Positions 16,871 through 26,006 of a stretch of DNA of 64,000 nucleotides are shown here, in pieces. The position numbers and the translations under genes were made by a program. The DNA is from Hyphomicrobium sp. LHD-15. Its GTDB lineage: Bacteria; Pseudomonadota; Alphaproteobacteria; Rhizobiales; Hyphomicrobiaceae. The DNA lies in assembly GCF_031157355.1 (NCBI RefSeq), contig NZ_JAVIFT010000001.1, positions 62,001 through 126,000 of the forward strand, read 5' to 3'. Each line of letters starts with the position of its first letter. The stretch's first letter is position 1. The notes below the pieces were generated by a model. It had not been told where the DNA came from. It searched no databases and saw only the letters and a list, made by a program, of their open reading frames with translations.

Positions 16871-18091
16871 ATGCAGAAAATCAAGGTGACCGGCACTGTC
16901 GTCGAGCTCGACGGCGATGAGATGACACGCATCATCTGGAAGCTCATCAAGGACAAGCTGATCCACCCCTATCTGGATGTGAACCTCGAATACTACGACC
17001 TCGGCATCGAAAGCCGGGACAAGACCGCCGACCAGATCACGATCGACGCCGCCAATGCGATCAACAAGCACGGCGTCGGCGTCAAGTGCGCGACGATCAC
17101 GCCCGACGAAGCGCGCGTCAAAGAGTTCAATCTCAAGGAGATGTGGAAGAGCCCCAACGGCACGATCCGCAACATCCTGGGTGGCGTCATCTTCCGCGAG
17201 CCCATCATCGCCAAGAACGTGCCGCGCCTCGTGCCAGGCTGGACACAGCCGATCGTGATCGGACGTCACGCGTTCGGCGACCAGTACAAGGCCACCGACT
17301 TCAAGTTCCCCGGCAAGGGCAAGCTCACGATCAAGTTCGAGGGCGAGGACGGCAAGGTCATCGAGAAGGAAGTGTTCAAGGCGCCGAGCGCCGGCGTCGC
17401 GCTGGCGATGTACAATCTCGACGACAGCATCCGCGAGTTCGCGCGCGCCTCGTTCAACTACGGCCTCGGCCGCGGCTTCCCGGTCTACCTCTCGACCAAG
17501 AACACCATCCTCAAGGCCTATGACGGACGCTTCAAGGATCTGTTCCAGGAGGTATTTGACGCCGAGTTCAAGGACGCGTTCGCGGCCAAGAAAATCGTCT
17601 ACGAGCACCGCTTGATCGACGACATGGTGGCTTCCGCGCTCAAGTGGAGCGGCGGCTACGTCTGGGCGTGCAAGAACTACGACGGCGACGTGCAATCCGA
17701 CACGGTTGCGCAGGGCTTCGGCTCGCTCGGCCTCATGACCAGCGTGCTGATGACGCCGGACGGCGCGACGGTGGAAGCCGAGGCCGCACATGGCACCGTG
17801 ACGCGCCACTATCGCGAGCACCAGAAGGGCAAGGACACCTCCACCAACTCGATCGCCTCGATCTTCGCGTGGACGCGCGGCCTCGCGCACCGCGCTAAGC
17901 TCGACAACAACGAGGAGCTGGCGCGCTTCTCGAAGACGCTCGAGAAGGTATGCGTGGATACCGTCGAAGCCGGCTTCATGACCAAGGACCTCGCGCTGCT
18001 GGTCGGCCCCGATCAGAAGTGGCTGACCACAACCGGCTTCCTCGACAAGATCGACGCAAACCTCAAAGCCGCAATGGCGAAGGGCGCATGA
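16871..18091 (+). CDS. icd: Isocitrate dehydrogenase (NADP+)
   Basis: A 406-residue IDH of the eukaryote-like, homodimeric NADP-dependent type found in alphaproteobacteria, converting isocitrate to 2-oxoglutarate in the TCA cycle. Substrate-binding [13 protein letters not shown], the [14 protein letters not shown] region, [13 protein letters not shown] with metal-binding Asp, and the NADP-binding [14 protein letters not shown] and [15 protein letters not shown] segments are present. The start is ATG 16871, after GAAGG. The TGA overlaps the ATG of the next gene (ATGA), implying translational coupling. Confidence 0.97.
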   Translation: MQKIKVTGTVVELDGDEMTRIIWKLIKDKLIHPYLDVNLEYYDLGIESRDKTADQITIDAANAINKHGVGVKCATITPDEARVKEFNLKEMWKSPNGTIRNILGGVIFREPIIAKNVPRLVPGWTQPIVIGRHAFGDQYKATDFKFPGKGKLTIKFEGEDGKVIEKEVFKAPSAGVALAMYNLDDSIREFARASFNYGLGRGFPVYLSTKNTILKAYDGRFKDLFQEVFDAEFKDAFAAKKIVYEHRLIDDMVASALKWSGGYVWACKNYDGDVQSDTVAQGFGSLGLMTSVLMTPDGATVEAEAAHGTVTRHYREHQKGKDTSTNSIASIFAWTRGLAHRAKLDNNEELARFSKTLEKVCVDTVEAGFMTKDLALLVGPDQKWLTTTGFLDKIDANLKAAMAKGA

Positions 18092-18858
18092 CGATCCGGC
18101 GCGCGCTCTCGGGGATCGCGGCCGCGTTTTTCGGCCTCCTCCCTTCGGCGCGCGCCTCGGCCTCGCCAGGGGATCCGCCGATCTTTTCGGCGGTCTTCGA
18201 CCAAGCTTTCGTTCCCGGGTTTTCGTTGGAGACGCGAGATACGTTCCAGGGCGAGACGCGTATCGAGCGCGTGCCGTTCCGAATTGTGGAGGCGGGCGCG
18301 CTCAAACTCCCGAGCGGGCAAGTGTGCGCGACCGATCCCTTCATCGCCCTCGCCGAAGCCAAGCCTTTCACACAAGCCGTGCCTGCCGGCACGTTTCCCG
18401 TCCGCCTTGCGGTCGGTGATTTTCCGTCCGGCGGCATACGGGTCGCGTTCGCGCGCGTCGATTTCTCGGAAGCTCGCGTGGTTCGCTGGGCGATGGCCGT
18501 GGTCGAGGGGCAAGACATCGCGACGCTGAAAGCCGACGAAATCTTCGGCTACGGCGTCGACGCGGGCACGGGCTCGTTCTTCGACCCCGTGGCAAGCAAG
18601 GCTGCGGCCGAACTCCTCAAAGCCGACGAAGACGCCTGGGAGACCTGGCAGACCGATGGCGAAACCAACGGAGCCAAGGTCATCGGTCCCTACTCGTTCC
18701 TGCTCGACCTGCCGCTCGGCGACGCCAACGCGATCATGTTCCACAGCGGTTGGGGCGACGGGTTCTACGCGTCGTGGTTCGGGTTCGATGCCGACGGCCG
18801 CGTCGCGGCGCTGGTGACGGACTTCACGACCATCGATTGGGCGACGGCGAAGTGGTGA
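18088..18858 (+). CDS. Secreted DUF4241-family protein
   Basis: A 256-residue protein with a probable signal peptide ([25 protein letters not shown]) followed by a domain matching what I know of DUF4241: [66 protein letters not shown] and [30 protein letters not shown]4241 proteins often occur near polymorphic-toxin or immunity loci and have no settled function. The start overlaps the icd stop in ATGA, so expression is tied to icd. No terminator with a U-tract follows. Confidence 0.8.
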   Translation: MTIRRALSGIAAAFFGLLPSARASASPGDPPIFSAVFDQAFVPGFSLETRDTFQGETRIERVPFRIVEAGALKLPSGQVCATDPFIALAEAKPFTQAVPAGTFPVRLAVGDFPSGGIRVAFARVDFSEARVVRWAMAVVEGQDIATLKADEIFGYGVDAGTGSFFDPVASKAAAELLKADEDAWETWQTDGETNGAKVIGPYSFLLDLPLGDANAIMFHSGWGDGFYASWFGFDADGRVAALVTDFTTIDWATAKW

Positions 18859-19373
18859 GATCCGCGCGCCTCAGCTGATCAGGTCGCGGCGGCGCGTTAT
18901 CCAAGGATCTCGATGAAAGTATCCGGACCAACCGCATCCACGCCCTCGCGCCGCTCGTACAAGCGGGCAGCGGATCATGACCCGATAGCGCCGAATAACG
19001 GCGCTTCCGATCGGTCTCCGTCAGTGGACTAGTCCAGACGGGCGCCGGGGCGCGGCCCTGCCAGCGGCGCATGACGGCGCTGGTAACGGGCGCAGGCCCA
19101 GCTCTTGCCGAAGATCAGACGAAGAAGGCCGTTCCGGACGTAACCAGCAAGGCCTTCGAGGCGCGACGCTGCGCGCATGCTCGTTTGCATGTGTTCCTGG
19201 TCGTTGTTCGACTATCCCCCAACGAGCGGCATATTAAGCCGAGTCGTCCGCTCAACGGAGGGGGCGGGAAAAAGTTCCCACACTGATGGGGCGCTGACAT
19301 AGGTGGCCGCCGGGTCCAGGTCAATGGACGACTTGCCGCTGGGGGATAGAACCTTAGTTGACCCCTCGTCGGG
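18859..19373. other. Non-coding stretch between DUF4241 gene and HTH gene
   Basis: About 515 bases without a supported gene. It contains a hairpin AGCGCCG/CGGCGCT (18987-19005) that could end the icd transcript, and a 12-base palindrome TGGACTAGTCCA (19025-19036). A rightward frame at 19071 starts ALVTGAGPALAEDQTKKAVPD, which reads like the remnant of an exported protein but soon becomes unconvincing. The stretch is probably decayed accessory DNA. Confidence 0.4.
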
Positions 19374-19943
19374 CTACGGGACGTAGGCCCCGAAGCTCGA
19401 CCGCAGGTTGCGCGCATGCCCGAGGCCGGCGTTGGTGATCTCGTACATACCGGTGCTGTTGGCCGGCTGGCGGATCAGGTCGAGCTTTTTCAGGCGATGG
19501 AGCTGCGACACAACTGCCGATGGGGTGTCCTGGAACCCGCGCTGCGCCAAGGCGGCCATGAGTTGCTGGAGGGAGTAAGCCTTCGTCTCGCGCGAAAGCG
19601 CCTCCAGCAGCACCAGCTCGCGTACGCGGCTTCGCTGGTTGCGGCCGATCTCGTCCAGGGCCGAGCCATCGGCTTCCGGGTCCGCGGCCGTGATCTCGGG
19701 GGGCAGGCTATCGGGGTAGGCGGTGGGGAAAACCGGCGTGGGATAGGTGGCCGCGTCGGCGGTGGCGATCACCTGCTCGACCACATCGAGCCGGCGGCGG
19801 ATCTCGTCCAAGAGGCGGCGACGCTCGGCCGTGGAGACCCCGCTGAGGGCCACCATCGGGTTGAAGACCTCGCGGGCGAACGTCGCAAAAATGTGCGCGA
19901 CCTGATCGTGGGCAGGTCCGCCGCTGGTCCCGTCGGCAGCCAT
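19374..19943 (-). CDS. Winged-helix-like protein, unknown
   Basis: A 189-residue protein with no recognised family. Residues ~1-55 are helical (ERRRLLDEIRRRLDVVEQVIATAD), a Pro-rich linker follows, and residues ~105-180 look like a winged helix-turn-helix (RVRELVLLEALSRETKAYSLQQLMAALAQRGF, SAVVSQLHRLKKLDLIRQ, GMYEITNAG). The DNA upstream is AT-rich with repeated CATTC/GAATG words and a palindrome, which could be its operator. It lies in a ~1.7-kb stretch between icd and alaS, genes that are often close neighbours in relatives, so it may have been acquired. Confidence 0.65.
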   Translation of the reverse strand: MAADGTSGGPAHDQVAHIFATFAREVFNPMVALSGVSTAERRRLLDEIRRRLDVVEQVIATADAATYPTPVFPTAYPDSLPPEITAADPEADGSALDEIGRNQRSRVRELVLLEALSRETKAYSLQQLMAALAQRGFQDTPSAVVSQLHRLKKLDLIRQPANSTGMYEITNAGLGHARNLRSSFGAYVP

Positions 19944-20312
19944 TGTTCGCTACCTCATACGAATGGAATTGAATGGCTTGGCATTCGCATGCGTCGGAAG
20001 CGAATGCGTACCGTTCTTTCTATTGCATTTGATCCGATCCGTCGCAAGTCAGATGCTGATGCATTCATTTCATTCGTTACATTTCACTCTAATTCGAATT
20101 CACACTCGATTGTTTTAACTTGCAATTCCTGGCTTTCCCAATCTCAACATTCGGTAGCATGCGCGCCATGCGAGTTGCAGAAGCCCTCGTTGATTTCAAT
20201 TCTTCGCTGTTGGCTTCAACGCATTTCGTTTGCTCACCCTTTTCACCTTCTCGCTGGACCATCTTAAGGATGTTTTCAGCTTTCGCCCGGGTGCTACTCA
20301 GGAGGGCGGGTG
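19944..20312. promoter_or_regulatory. AT-rich region with CATTCG/CGAATG words
   Basis: The 369 bases upstream of the HTH gene are clearly poorer in GC than the surroundings. They hold several CATTC or GAATG words (for example near 19960, 19981, 20002 and 20073) and an inverted repeat GCATTCGC (19981-19988) / GCGAATGC (20000-20007) with an 11-base spacer. This is a plausible operator cluster for the adjacent HTH protein. No gene is supported within it. Confidence 0.4.
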
Positions 20313-20546
20313 ATGGCGGCGTCTCAACAGGTTTCCGAATATCTCTACGATCTTATTCTCGATCCCACGCTGCTCGATCTGGTGCTGGCGATGCCGGATC
20401 TGACCTGGCGCGAGATCGCGACCACGGCCGCCACGCTGATGATCTGGGACGTGATCTCGAAACCGCTGGCGTCGCTGGCGTGGCGGCACGCGCGCCGGCC
20501 GCTTTCGTGGGGGCTGTTCAAGCTGGCGGTGGCGCTCAGGCCGTGA
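20313..20546 (+). CDS. Small hydrophobic-segment protein, unknown
   Basis: A 77-residue frame whose ATG (20313) is seven bases after a perfect AGGAGG, the best evidence that it is translated. The sequence is helical with moderately hydrophobic stretches (YLYDLILDPTLLDLVLAMPD, LTWREIATTAATLMIWDVI, LSWGLFKLAVALRP), so it may be membrane-associated. I do not recognise it. It ends 58 bases from the convergent alaS stop. Confidence 0.6.
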   Translation: MAASQQVSEYLYDLILDPTLLDLVLAMPDLTWREIATTAATLMIWDVISKPLASLAWRHARRPLSWGLFKLAVALRP

Positions 20547-20604
20547 GGGTGCAGCAGGCAGGGTGCCCGCTGCCTTCAAGACCGCGCAAAAGAAATCGTG
20601 ACCG

Positions 20605-23301
20605 TCAGGCGCCGGCGCCGAGGCGTGCTTCGATGGCCGCGAGCGCGTCCGGGGCCTTGGCGCCGTCGGGACCGCCGGCCTGGGCCATGTCGGGCCGTCC
20701 GCCGCCGCCCTTGCCGCCGAGCGCTTCCGCGCCAACCTTGACCAGCTCGACCGCACTCCAGGTCTTGATGAGGTCTTCGGTCACGCCGACCGCGAGCCCG
20801 GCCTTGCCGTCCTCGGTGACGCCGACAATCGCGACCACGCCGGAGCCGACCTGCTTCTTGCCGTCGTCAACAAGGCCGCGCAGGTCCTTCGGGTTCAAGC
20901 CCTGCACCGAGCGGGCCAGGAGTTTCACGTCTCCGATGGTGCGGACGGCGTCAGCCTGCGCCGCGGCGCCATTGGCGCCGCCGCCACCGCCGAGCGCGAT
21001 CTGCTTCTTGGCGTCGGCCAGCTGGCGCTCGAGCGTCTTCCTCTCGTCGACCAGCGCCTTCAGGCGCTCGACCAGATCCTCGGGCCGGGTTTTCAGAACG
21101 GCGGCCGCTTCCTTGAGGCGGGCGTCGGCGTCCGCAAGGTAGGCGCGTGCGCCATCGCCGGTCAGCGCCTCGATGCGGCGGACGCCGGCCGAACTGGCGC
21201 TCTCAGCGAGCACCTTGACGAGGCCGATGTCGCCGGTGCGGCGTGCGTGGGTACCGCCGCACAGCTCCACAGACCAGGCCTTGTTGGAGCCTTCCCTTCC
21301 CTCACCCATGGAGACGACGCGAACTTCATCGCCGTACTTTTCGCCGAACAGCGCCATCGCGCCCGAGGCCTTGGCGTCTTCGAGCGCCATCAGCCGCGTC
21401 TCGACCGGGCTGTTCTCAAGTATGATCTCGTTGGCGAGCTTTTCGACGGCCGCGATCTCGTCGGCGCTCATCGGCTTCTGATGCACGAAGTCGAAGCGCA
21501 AGCGGTCGGGCGAAACGAGCGAGCCCTTCTGGGCCACGTGCAGTCCGAGGACCTGGCGCAGCGCCTCGTGCAGAAGATGGGTGGCCGAATGGTTGGCGCG
21601 CGTTGCCGTGCGGCGCGCATGATCGACTTCAAGCTCGACCGCTTCGCCGACCTTGAAGCTGCCCTTCTCGACCTTGCCGAAATGAACGAACAGGTCGCCG
21701 AGCTTCTTCTGGGTTTCGGTGACGCGGAACAGCGCACCCTTCGCGCCTTTGATGAGACCCTGATCGCCGACCTGGCCGCCGCTCTCGCCGTAGAACGGCG
21801 TCTGATTAAGGATGAGTGCAGCCTCGTCGCCGGCCTTGAGGGTTTTGGCGGGCTTGCCGCCCACGACCAGCGCGCGGATCTCGCCTTCAGCCTTCTCAGT
21901 ATCGTAGCCCAGGAACTCGCTGGCGCCGGTCTCTTCCTTGATCTCGAACCAGATCTCTTCGGTGGCGGCTTCGCCCGAGCCCTTCCAGGCGCGGCGCGCT
22001 TCGTCCTTCTGCTTCGCCATGGCGGCGTCGAAGGCCTTGGTGTCGACGGCGATGCCGCGCGCGCGCAGCGCATCTTCCGTGAGGTCGAGCGGGAAACCGA
22101 AAGTGTCGTAGAGCTTGAAGGCGACGTCGCCCGGGAAAGTCGCGCCCTGCTTGAGCCCGCTCGAGGCTTCGCCGAGCAGCTTCAGGCCGTTGCCGAGCGT
22201 TTTCTTGAACCTGGTTTCCTCGAGCTTCAGCGTTTCGGTGATCAGGGCTTCGGCGCGTCCGAGTTCCGGATAGGCCGCGCCCATCTCGCGCACGAGCGAC
22301 GGCACGAGGCGGTACATCAGCGGATCGGAGCAACCGAGCTGATGGGCGTAGCGCATGGCACGGCGCATGATGCGGCGGAGCACGTAGCCGCGGCCCTCGT
22401 TCGACGGCAGCACGCCATCGGCGATCAGAAAGCTCGTGGCACGGAGGTGATCGGCGATGACGCGCCGGGCGGGCTTCACGTCGACGCCTTCGGGATTGTC
22501 GGAGGCGCCGAGCTTGCGGCTTTCATCGCGGATGGCGGCGATGAGATTCTTGAAAAGATCGATCTCGTAGTTGTCGTGCGTGCCCTGGAGCACGGCCGCG
22601 ATGCGCTCGAGGCCCATGCCGGTGTCCACGGAGGCCTTCGGCAGGTTGATGCGCTCGCCCGAGGGGAGCTGCTCGAACTGCATGAAAACGAGATTCCAGA
22701 TCTCGATAAAGCGGTCGCCGTCGGCGTCGGGCGAACCTGGAGGGCCGCCGGGGATCTTGGGGCCGTGATCGTAGAAGATCTCGGTGCAGGGACCGCACGG
22801 GCCGGTGTCGCCCATCTGCCAGAAGTTGTCCTTGGTGGCGATCCGGATGATGCGGTCGTCGCCAAAGCCGGTCAGCTTTTTCCAGATGTCATAAGCCTCG
22901 TCGTCCTCGTGATAGACGGTGACGGAGAGGCGCTTGGCGTCGAGGCCGAATTCCTTGGTGATAACGCGCCAAGCGAACTCGATCGCGTTCTCCTTGAAGT
23001 AATCACCGAAGGAGAAGTTGCCGAGCATCTCGAAGAAGGTGTGGTGACGGGCGGTGTAGCCGACGTTGTCGAGGTCATTGTGTTTGCCGCCGGCGCGGAC
23101 GCACTTCTGCGAAGAAGCCGCGCGCGAATAGGGGCGCGTCTCCTGGCCGGTGAACACGTTCTTGAACTGCACCATGCCGGCGTTGGTGAACATCAGCGAG
23201 GGGTCGTTGCGCGGCACGAGCGGCGAAGACGGCACCACCTCGTGGCCCTCCGCCTTGAAGTACTCGAGGAACGCCCGTCTGATTTCGTTGACGCCAGTCA
23301 T
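20605..23301 (-). CDS. alaS: Alanyl-tRNA synthetase
   Basis: An 898-residue full-length AlaRS charging tRNA-Ala. The class II catalytic core starts at [38 protein letters not shown] in pieces recognisable to the family; the editing domain has the zinc-type motif [11 protein letters not shown] and the distant [16 protein letters not shown]; the C-terminal C-Ala/oligomerisation part includes a GGGGG stretch and [23 protein letters not shown]. The length is in the normal range. It lies downstream of recA on the same strand, the standard Rhizobiales order. Confidence 0.98.
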   Translation of the reverse strand: MTGVNEIRRAFLEYFKAEGHEVVPSSPLVPRNDPSLMFTNAGMVQFKNVFTGQETRPYSRAASSQKCVRAGGKHNDLDNVGYTARHHTFFEMLGNFSFGDYFKENAIEFAWRVITKEFGLDAKRLSVTVYHEDDEAYDIWKKLTGFGDDRIIRIATKDNFWQMGDTGPCGPCTEIFYDHGPKIPGGPPGSPDADGDRFIEIWNLVFMQFEQLPSGERINLPKASVDTGMGLERIAAVLQGTHDNYEIDLFKNLIAAIRDESRKLGASDNPEGVDVKPARRVIADHLRATSFLIADGVLPSNEGRGYVLRRIMRRAMRYAHQLGCSDPLMYRLVPSLVREMGAAYPELGRAEALITETLKLEETRFKKTLGNGLKLLGEASSGLKQGATFPGDVAFKLYDTFGFPLDLTEDALRARGIAVDTKAFDAAMAKQKDEARRAWKGSGEAATEEIWFEIKEETGASEFLGYDTEKAEGEIRALVVGGKPAKTLKAGDEAALILNQTPFYGESGGQVGDQGLIKGAKGALFRVTETQKKLGDLFVHFGKVEKGSFKVGEAVELEVDHARRTATRANHSATHLLHEALRQVLGLHVAQKGSLVSPDRLRFDFVHQKPMSADEIAAVEKLANEIILENSPVETRLMALEDAKASGAMALFGEKYGDEVRVVSMGEGREGSNKAWSVELCGGTHARRTGDIGLVKVLAESASSAGVRRIEALTGDGARAYLADADARLKEAAAVLKTRPEDLVERLKALVDERKTLERQLADAKKQIALGGGGGANGAAAQADAVRTIGDVKLLARSVQGLNPKDLRGLVDDGKKQVGSGVVAIVGVTEDGKAGLAVGVTEDLIKTWSAVELVKVGAEALGGKGGGGRPDMAQAGGPDGAKAPDALAAIEARLGAGA

Positions 23302-23441
23302 CTGATGCTCTCGTTGGCGGCCGGCCGGACCGAGGGGCGTTTGCCCGCTCAGCTCGGGTTTCTCAGGGATTTTGGCCGATTGTGCTTCGAATTTGCTAGA
23401 GGCCGCTTTTAGCGGCCCTCCTGCCGGGTGTCCAGAAACGC

Positions 23442-23497
23442 AACAGGCGCAGCCCCCGGATATTTCCGAGCGCTGCGCCCCGTAAAATTTGCCTGTT
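23442..23497 (-). terminator. Hairpin region after recA
   Basis: On the minus strand the bases after the recA stop can fold with GGCGCAG pairing to CTGCGCC and an inner CGG/CCG around AAATAT; AACAGGC/GCCTGTT offers an alternative outer pairing. A T-rich stretch follows only loosely, so termination between recA and alaS may be partial. Confidence 0.35.
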
Positions 23498-23518
23498 CAG
23501 TGGCCTCGGCAGCCGCAG

Positions 23519-24679
23519 CTAGCGCTTGGCAGCGCGGCCGGCGCCCTTTTTTACCGAGGCTTCCGTGGCTTCCGGCAGCACGCCATCCTCGTCGGGCAAC
23601 TCGCTGTCTTCGGCGGCGTCCGATTCCGGCTCGACCAGCATCTTGTCGACGATGAGGCCGGCGCTGGCGCGAATGGCCCGCTCGATCTCATTGGCGATCT
23701 TCGGATTCTGCTTCAGAAACAACTTCGCGTTCTCACGGCCCTGGCCGATCCGCTCGCCCTGATAAGAGATCCAGGCGCCCGATTTCTCGATGATATTGGC
23801 CTTGACGCCGAGGTCGATCAGCTCGCCGGTTTTGGAGATGCCCTCGCCGTACATGATGTCGAACTCGACCTGCTTGAACGGGGGAGCCACCTTGTTCTTG
23901 ACGACCTTGACGCGGGTCTGGTTGCCGACCGTCTCCTCGCGCTCCTTGATCTGGCCGATGCGGCGGATATCGAGGCGGACGGACGAATAGAACTTGAGCG
24001 CGTTGCCACCGGTCGTCGTTTCGGGATTGCCGAACATGACGCCGATCTTCATGCGGATCTGGTTGATGAAGATCACCATGCACTTCGACCGCGAGATCGA
24101 GGCGGTGAGCTTGCGCAGCGCCTGGCTCATGAGGCGCGCCTGGGCACCCATAGTGACTTCGCCCATCTCGCCTTCGAGCTCGGCCTTGGGTGTCAGCGCC
24201 GCCACGCTATCGACGACGACGACATCGATTGCACCCGAACTGACGAGCGTATTCGTAATCTCGAGCGCCTGCTCACCGGCATCCGGCTGCGAGACGAGCA
24301 GATCCTCGATCTTCACGCCGAGCTTCTTGGCATAGGTGGGATCGAGCGCGTGCTCGGCATCGACGAAGGCGCAGATGCCACCCTTCTTCTGGGCTTCGGC
24401 AATCACCTGCAGCGTCAGTGTCGTCTTGCCGGAACTCTCCGGTCCGTAGATCTCGACCACGCGGCCCTTAGGCAGGCCGCCAATGCCGAGGGCGATATCG
24501 AGCCCCAGCGAGCCCGTCGACACGGCCTCGATGTCCATCGAGCGCTCGTTGGCGCCGAGGCGCATGATCGACCCTTTTCCGAAGTTCTTGTCGATCAGCT
24601 CCAACGCGTGCGCGAGTGCCTGCGCCTTGTTCTTGTCCATCTTGCCCCCTTCGACGACGTGCAGCTCCGGCTTGCTCAT
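23519..24679 (-). CDS. recA: Recombinase RecA
   Basis: A 386-residue RecA, which forms filaments on single-stranded DNA for strand exchange and triggers LexA self-cleavage. Walker A GPESSGKT, Walker [24 protein letters not shown], and the L2 region [25 protein letters not shown] (seen in parts) are present. The C-terminal tail is acidic ([15 protein letters not shown]) and ends with a short basic stretch. The start at 24679 is preceded by AAGGTG. A candidate SOS box lies 68-82 bases upstream. Confidence 0.98.
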   Translation of the reverse strand: MSKPELHVVEGGKMDKNKAQALAHALELIDKNFGKGSIMRLGANERSMDIEAVSTGSLGLDIALGIGGLPKGRVVEIYGPESSGKTTLTLQVIAEAQKKGGICAFVDAEHALDPTYAKKLGVKIEDLLVSQPDAGEQALEITNTLVSSGAIDVVVVDSVAALTPKAELEGEMGEVTMGAQARLMSQALRKLTASISRSKCMVIFINQIRMKIGVMFGNPETTTGGNALKFYSSVRLDIRRIGQIKEREETVGNQTRVKVVKNKVAPPFKQVEFDIMYGEGISKTGELIDLGVKANIIEKSGAWISYQGERIGQGRENAKLFLKQNPKIANEIERAIRASAGLIVDKMLVEPESDAAEDSELPDEDGVLPEATEASVKKGAGRAAKR

Positions 24680-24746
24680 GTGGCACCTTATGACATGTTA
24701 ACAGAATTGGTTACAGGGTACGGGCGACTCGACACGTGAATAAGTT

Positions 24747-24761
24747 GTACTTGTTTTGTTC
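24747..24761. promoter_or_regulatory. Candidate LexA (SOS) box of recA
   Basis: GTAC, seven bases, GTTC. The alphaproteobacterial SOS box is GTTC-N7-GTTC, so this has one mismatch in the first half. Its position 68-82 bases upstream of the recA start is right for repression by LexA. Confidence 0.5.
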
Positions 24762-24864
24762 TCACCTGTAAAGCCGATGTTCCGAATGCGTCCGATGCTT
24801 TTAACGGGCTTTTAGGCCGGGTCGGCCAAGCTAAGGGGGTTCGCGTCGCCATGAGCCCCGCCCC

Positions 24865-25170
24865 ATGCTCCCTGCCCTCACCACCGCATCGAATGCGCTC
24901 CAGGTCCAAAGCCAGCGGGCCGCCGAGATCGCGTCGGCTATCGCGACCATGGGGGCAACGCCGACCGCTTCGGCTCCCAAGAACGTGGGCGGAGCTGCGT
25001 CGACCTCTCCGGTTCGGATCGGGGCGCTGCCGATCGACGATCCGACGGAAGCCTTCGTTTCGCTCAAAGAAGTGGAGCTTGCCTACAAGCTCAACGCGGC
25101 GGTGATCAAAACCGCCGACGAAATGCTGGGTACCCTGCTCGACATGCTCGACCCGGCCGACGAGCGATAA
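24865..25170 (+). CDS. Short protein with flagellar rod-like termini
   Basis: A 101-residue protein whose ends resemble flagellar axial proteins of the FlgB/C/E/F/G family: an N-terminal helix LTTASNALQVQSQRAAEIASAIA and a C-terminal VSLKEVELAYKLNAAVIKTADEMLGTLLDML, close to the rod/hook ELVNMIVAQRAYEANAKVIKTADEML type. The central D0-D1 regions of a real rod protein are missing. No flagellar operon adjoins. It may be a degenerate or repurposed rod-protein relative. The start has no strong ribosome binding site; an out-of-frame ATG lies 14 bases upstream. Confidence 0.7.
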   Translation: MLPALTTASNALQVQSQRAAEIASAIATMGATPTASAPKNVGGAASTSPVRIGALPIDDPTEAFVSLKEVELAYKLNAAVIKTADEMLGTLLDMLDPADER

Positions 25171-25240
25171 ATCCAACGCTGCGTCTTTCCGAAACCCGAT
25201 TGCGCCTTACGTGGTTCAGATGAAGAACCCGGAGGATGCC

Positions 25241-25435
25241 ATGCACAACGACACCTTCAATCTCTCGCTCCGCCGCTTTCTGAAGGAAGTCGGCATCTCC
25301 TCGCAGCAGGAGATCGAGCGGATCGTGCGCGAACGTGGGCTTGCCGGCGAAGGCACGCTTAACGTGAAAATGGTGCTGACCGCGGAGGGCACGGATCTTC
25401 GCCACGAGGTGGACGGGCGCATCGATCTCGGGTGA
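25241..25435 (+). CDS. DUF6494-family small protein
   Basis: A 64-residue protein beginning MHNDTFNLSLRRFLKEVGIS, matching the DUF6494 pattern I know from alphaproteobacteria (N-terminal DTFN, RKFLK, TSQREIE and a C-terminal beta part ending VDGxIxL). The start is chosen at 25241 because GGAGG lies five bases upstream; two earlier in-frame ATGs have no site. Such proteins are short, soluble and of unknown function. Confidence 0.8.
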   Translation: MHNDTFNLSLRRFLKEVGISSQQEIERIVRERGLAGEGTLNVKMVLTAEGTDLRHEVDGRIDLG

Positions 25436-25477
25436 ACGCGCCAAGCCGGAGAGATGCGTACCTGCGTCACGCGCCGC

Positions 25478-25921
25478 TTACGCGGCTCCGGCTTTCATGC
25501 GTGCAAGAGCCTCTTCGGCGAGTGCTTCAAGCTCGGGCAGAAGCACGACGCTTTCCTGCTCGTTGGGATCTGTGCGCGCGATCACGGCCGACGCCGGCTT
25601 GTCCGACAGGTTGATCGGCAGATGCGGAACGCCGGCCGGGATGTAGACGAGATCACCCGCCCTGTTGATCATCTGGTGCTGGAGGCGATCCCCATAGAGG
25701 GTCAGCGTCTCGCCAGCGAGGATGTAGATCGCGGTCTCGTGGTTCTCGTGCAGATGAGCTTTGGCGCGCGCACCCGGCGGGATGGTCAGCAAGTGCATGC
25801 AGATGCCTTTGGAGCCGACCGTCTCGGCGGCGACACCGCAGAAGTAGGTCAGGCCCTGCTTGCCGTCGTAGGTGGTCTCGGGACGAACCACGCGACAGGT
25901 GGGTTTAAACGGATCGCTCAT
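25478..25921 (-). CDS. Cupin-domain protein
   Basis: A 147-residue single-domain cupin. The metal-binding motif 1 reads PPGARAKAHLHENHETAIYILAGE (two His, then Glu), and motif 2 includes AGDLVYIPAGVPHLPIN with the third His. Cupins of this kind bind Fe, Mn or Zn and act as dioxygenases, isomerases or sensors; the substrate is unknown. The start at 25921 follows GGGAG; a longer frame to 25954 exists. It is downstream of the autotransporter gene on the same strand, about 85 bases away. Confidence 0.88.
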   Translation of the reverse strand: MSDPFKPTCRVVRPETTYDGKQGLTYFCGVAAETVGSKGICMHLLTIPPGARAKAHLHENHETAIYILAGETLTLYGDRLQHQMINRAGDLVYIPAGVPHLPINLSDKPASAVIARTDPNEQESVVLLPELEALAEEALARMKAGAA

Positions 25922-26006
25922 TTCGAAAAACTCCCGATCGACGTCTTTGCCCAACTTTATCGCGGTTTGGCCTCGAACACGAGGTGGGACGCTCTTGCCT
26001 CGCCAC

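Noticed and set aside
19071-19286. A 71-codon frame beginning like an exported protein
   Set aside because: Only the first ~30 residues look protein-like, there is no good ribosome binding site, and the rest is low-complexity; at most a remnant.
21247-23412. A 721-codon rightward open frame
   Set aside because: Antisense to alaS.
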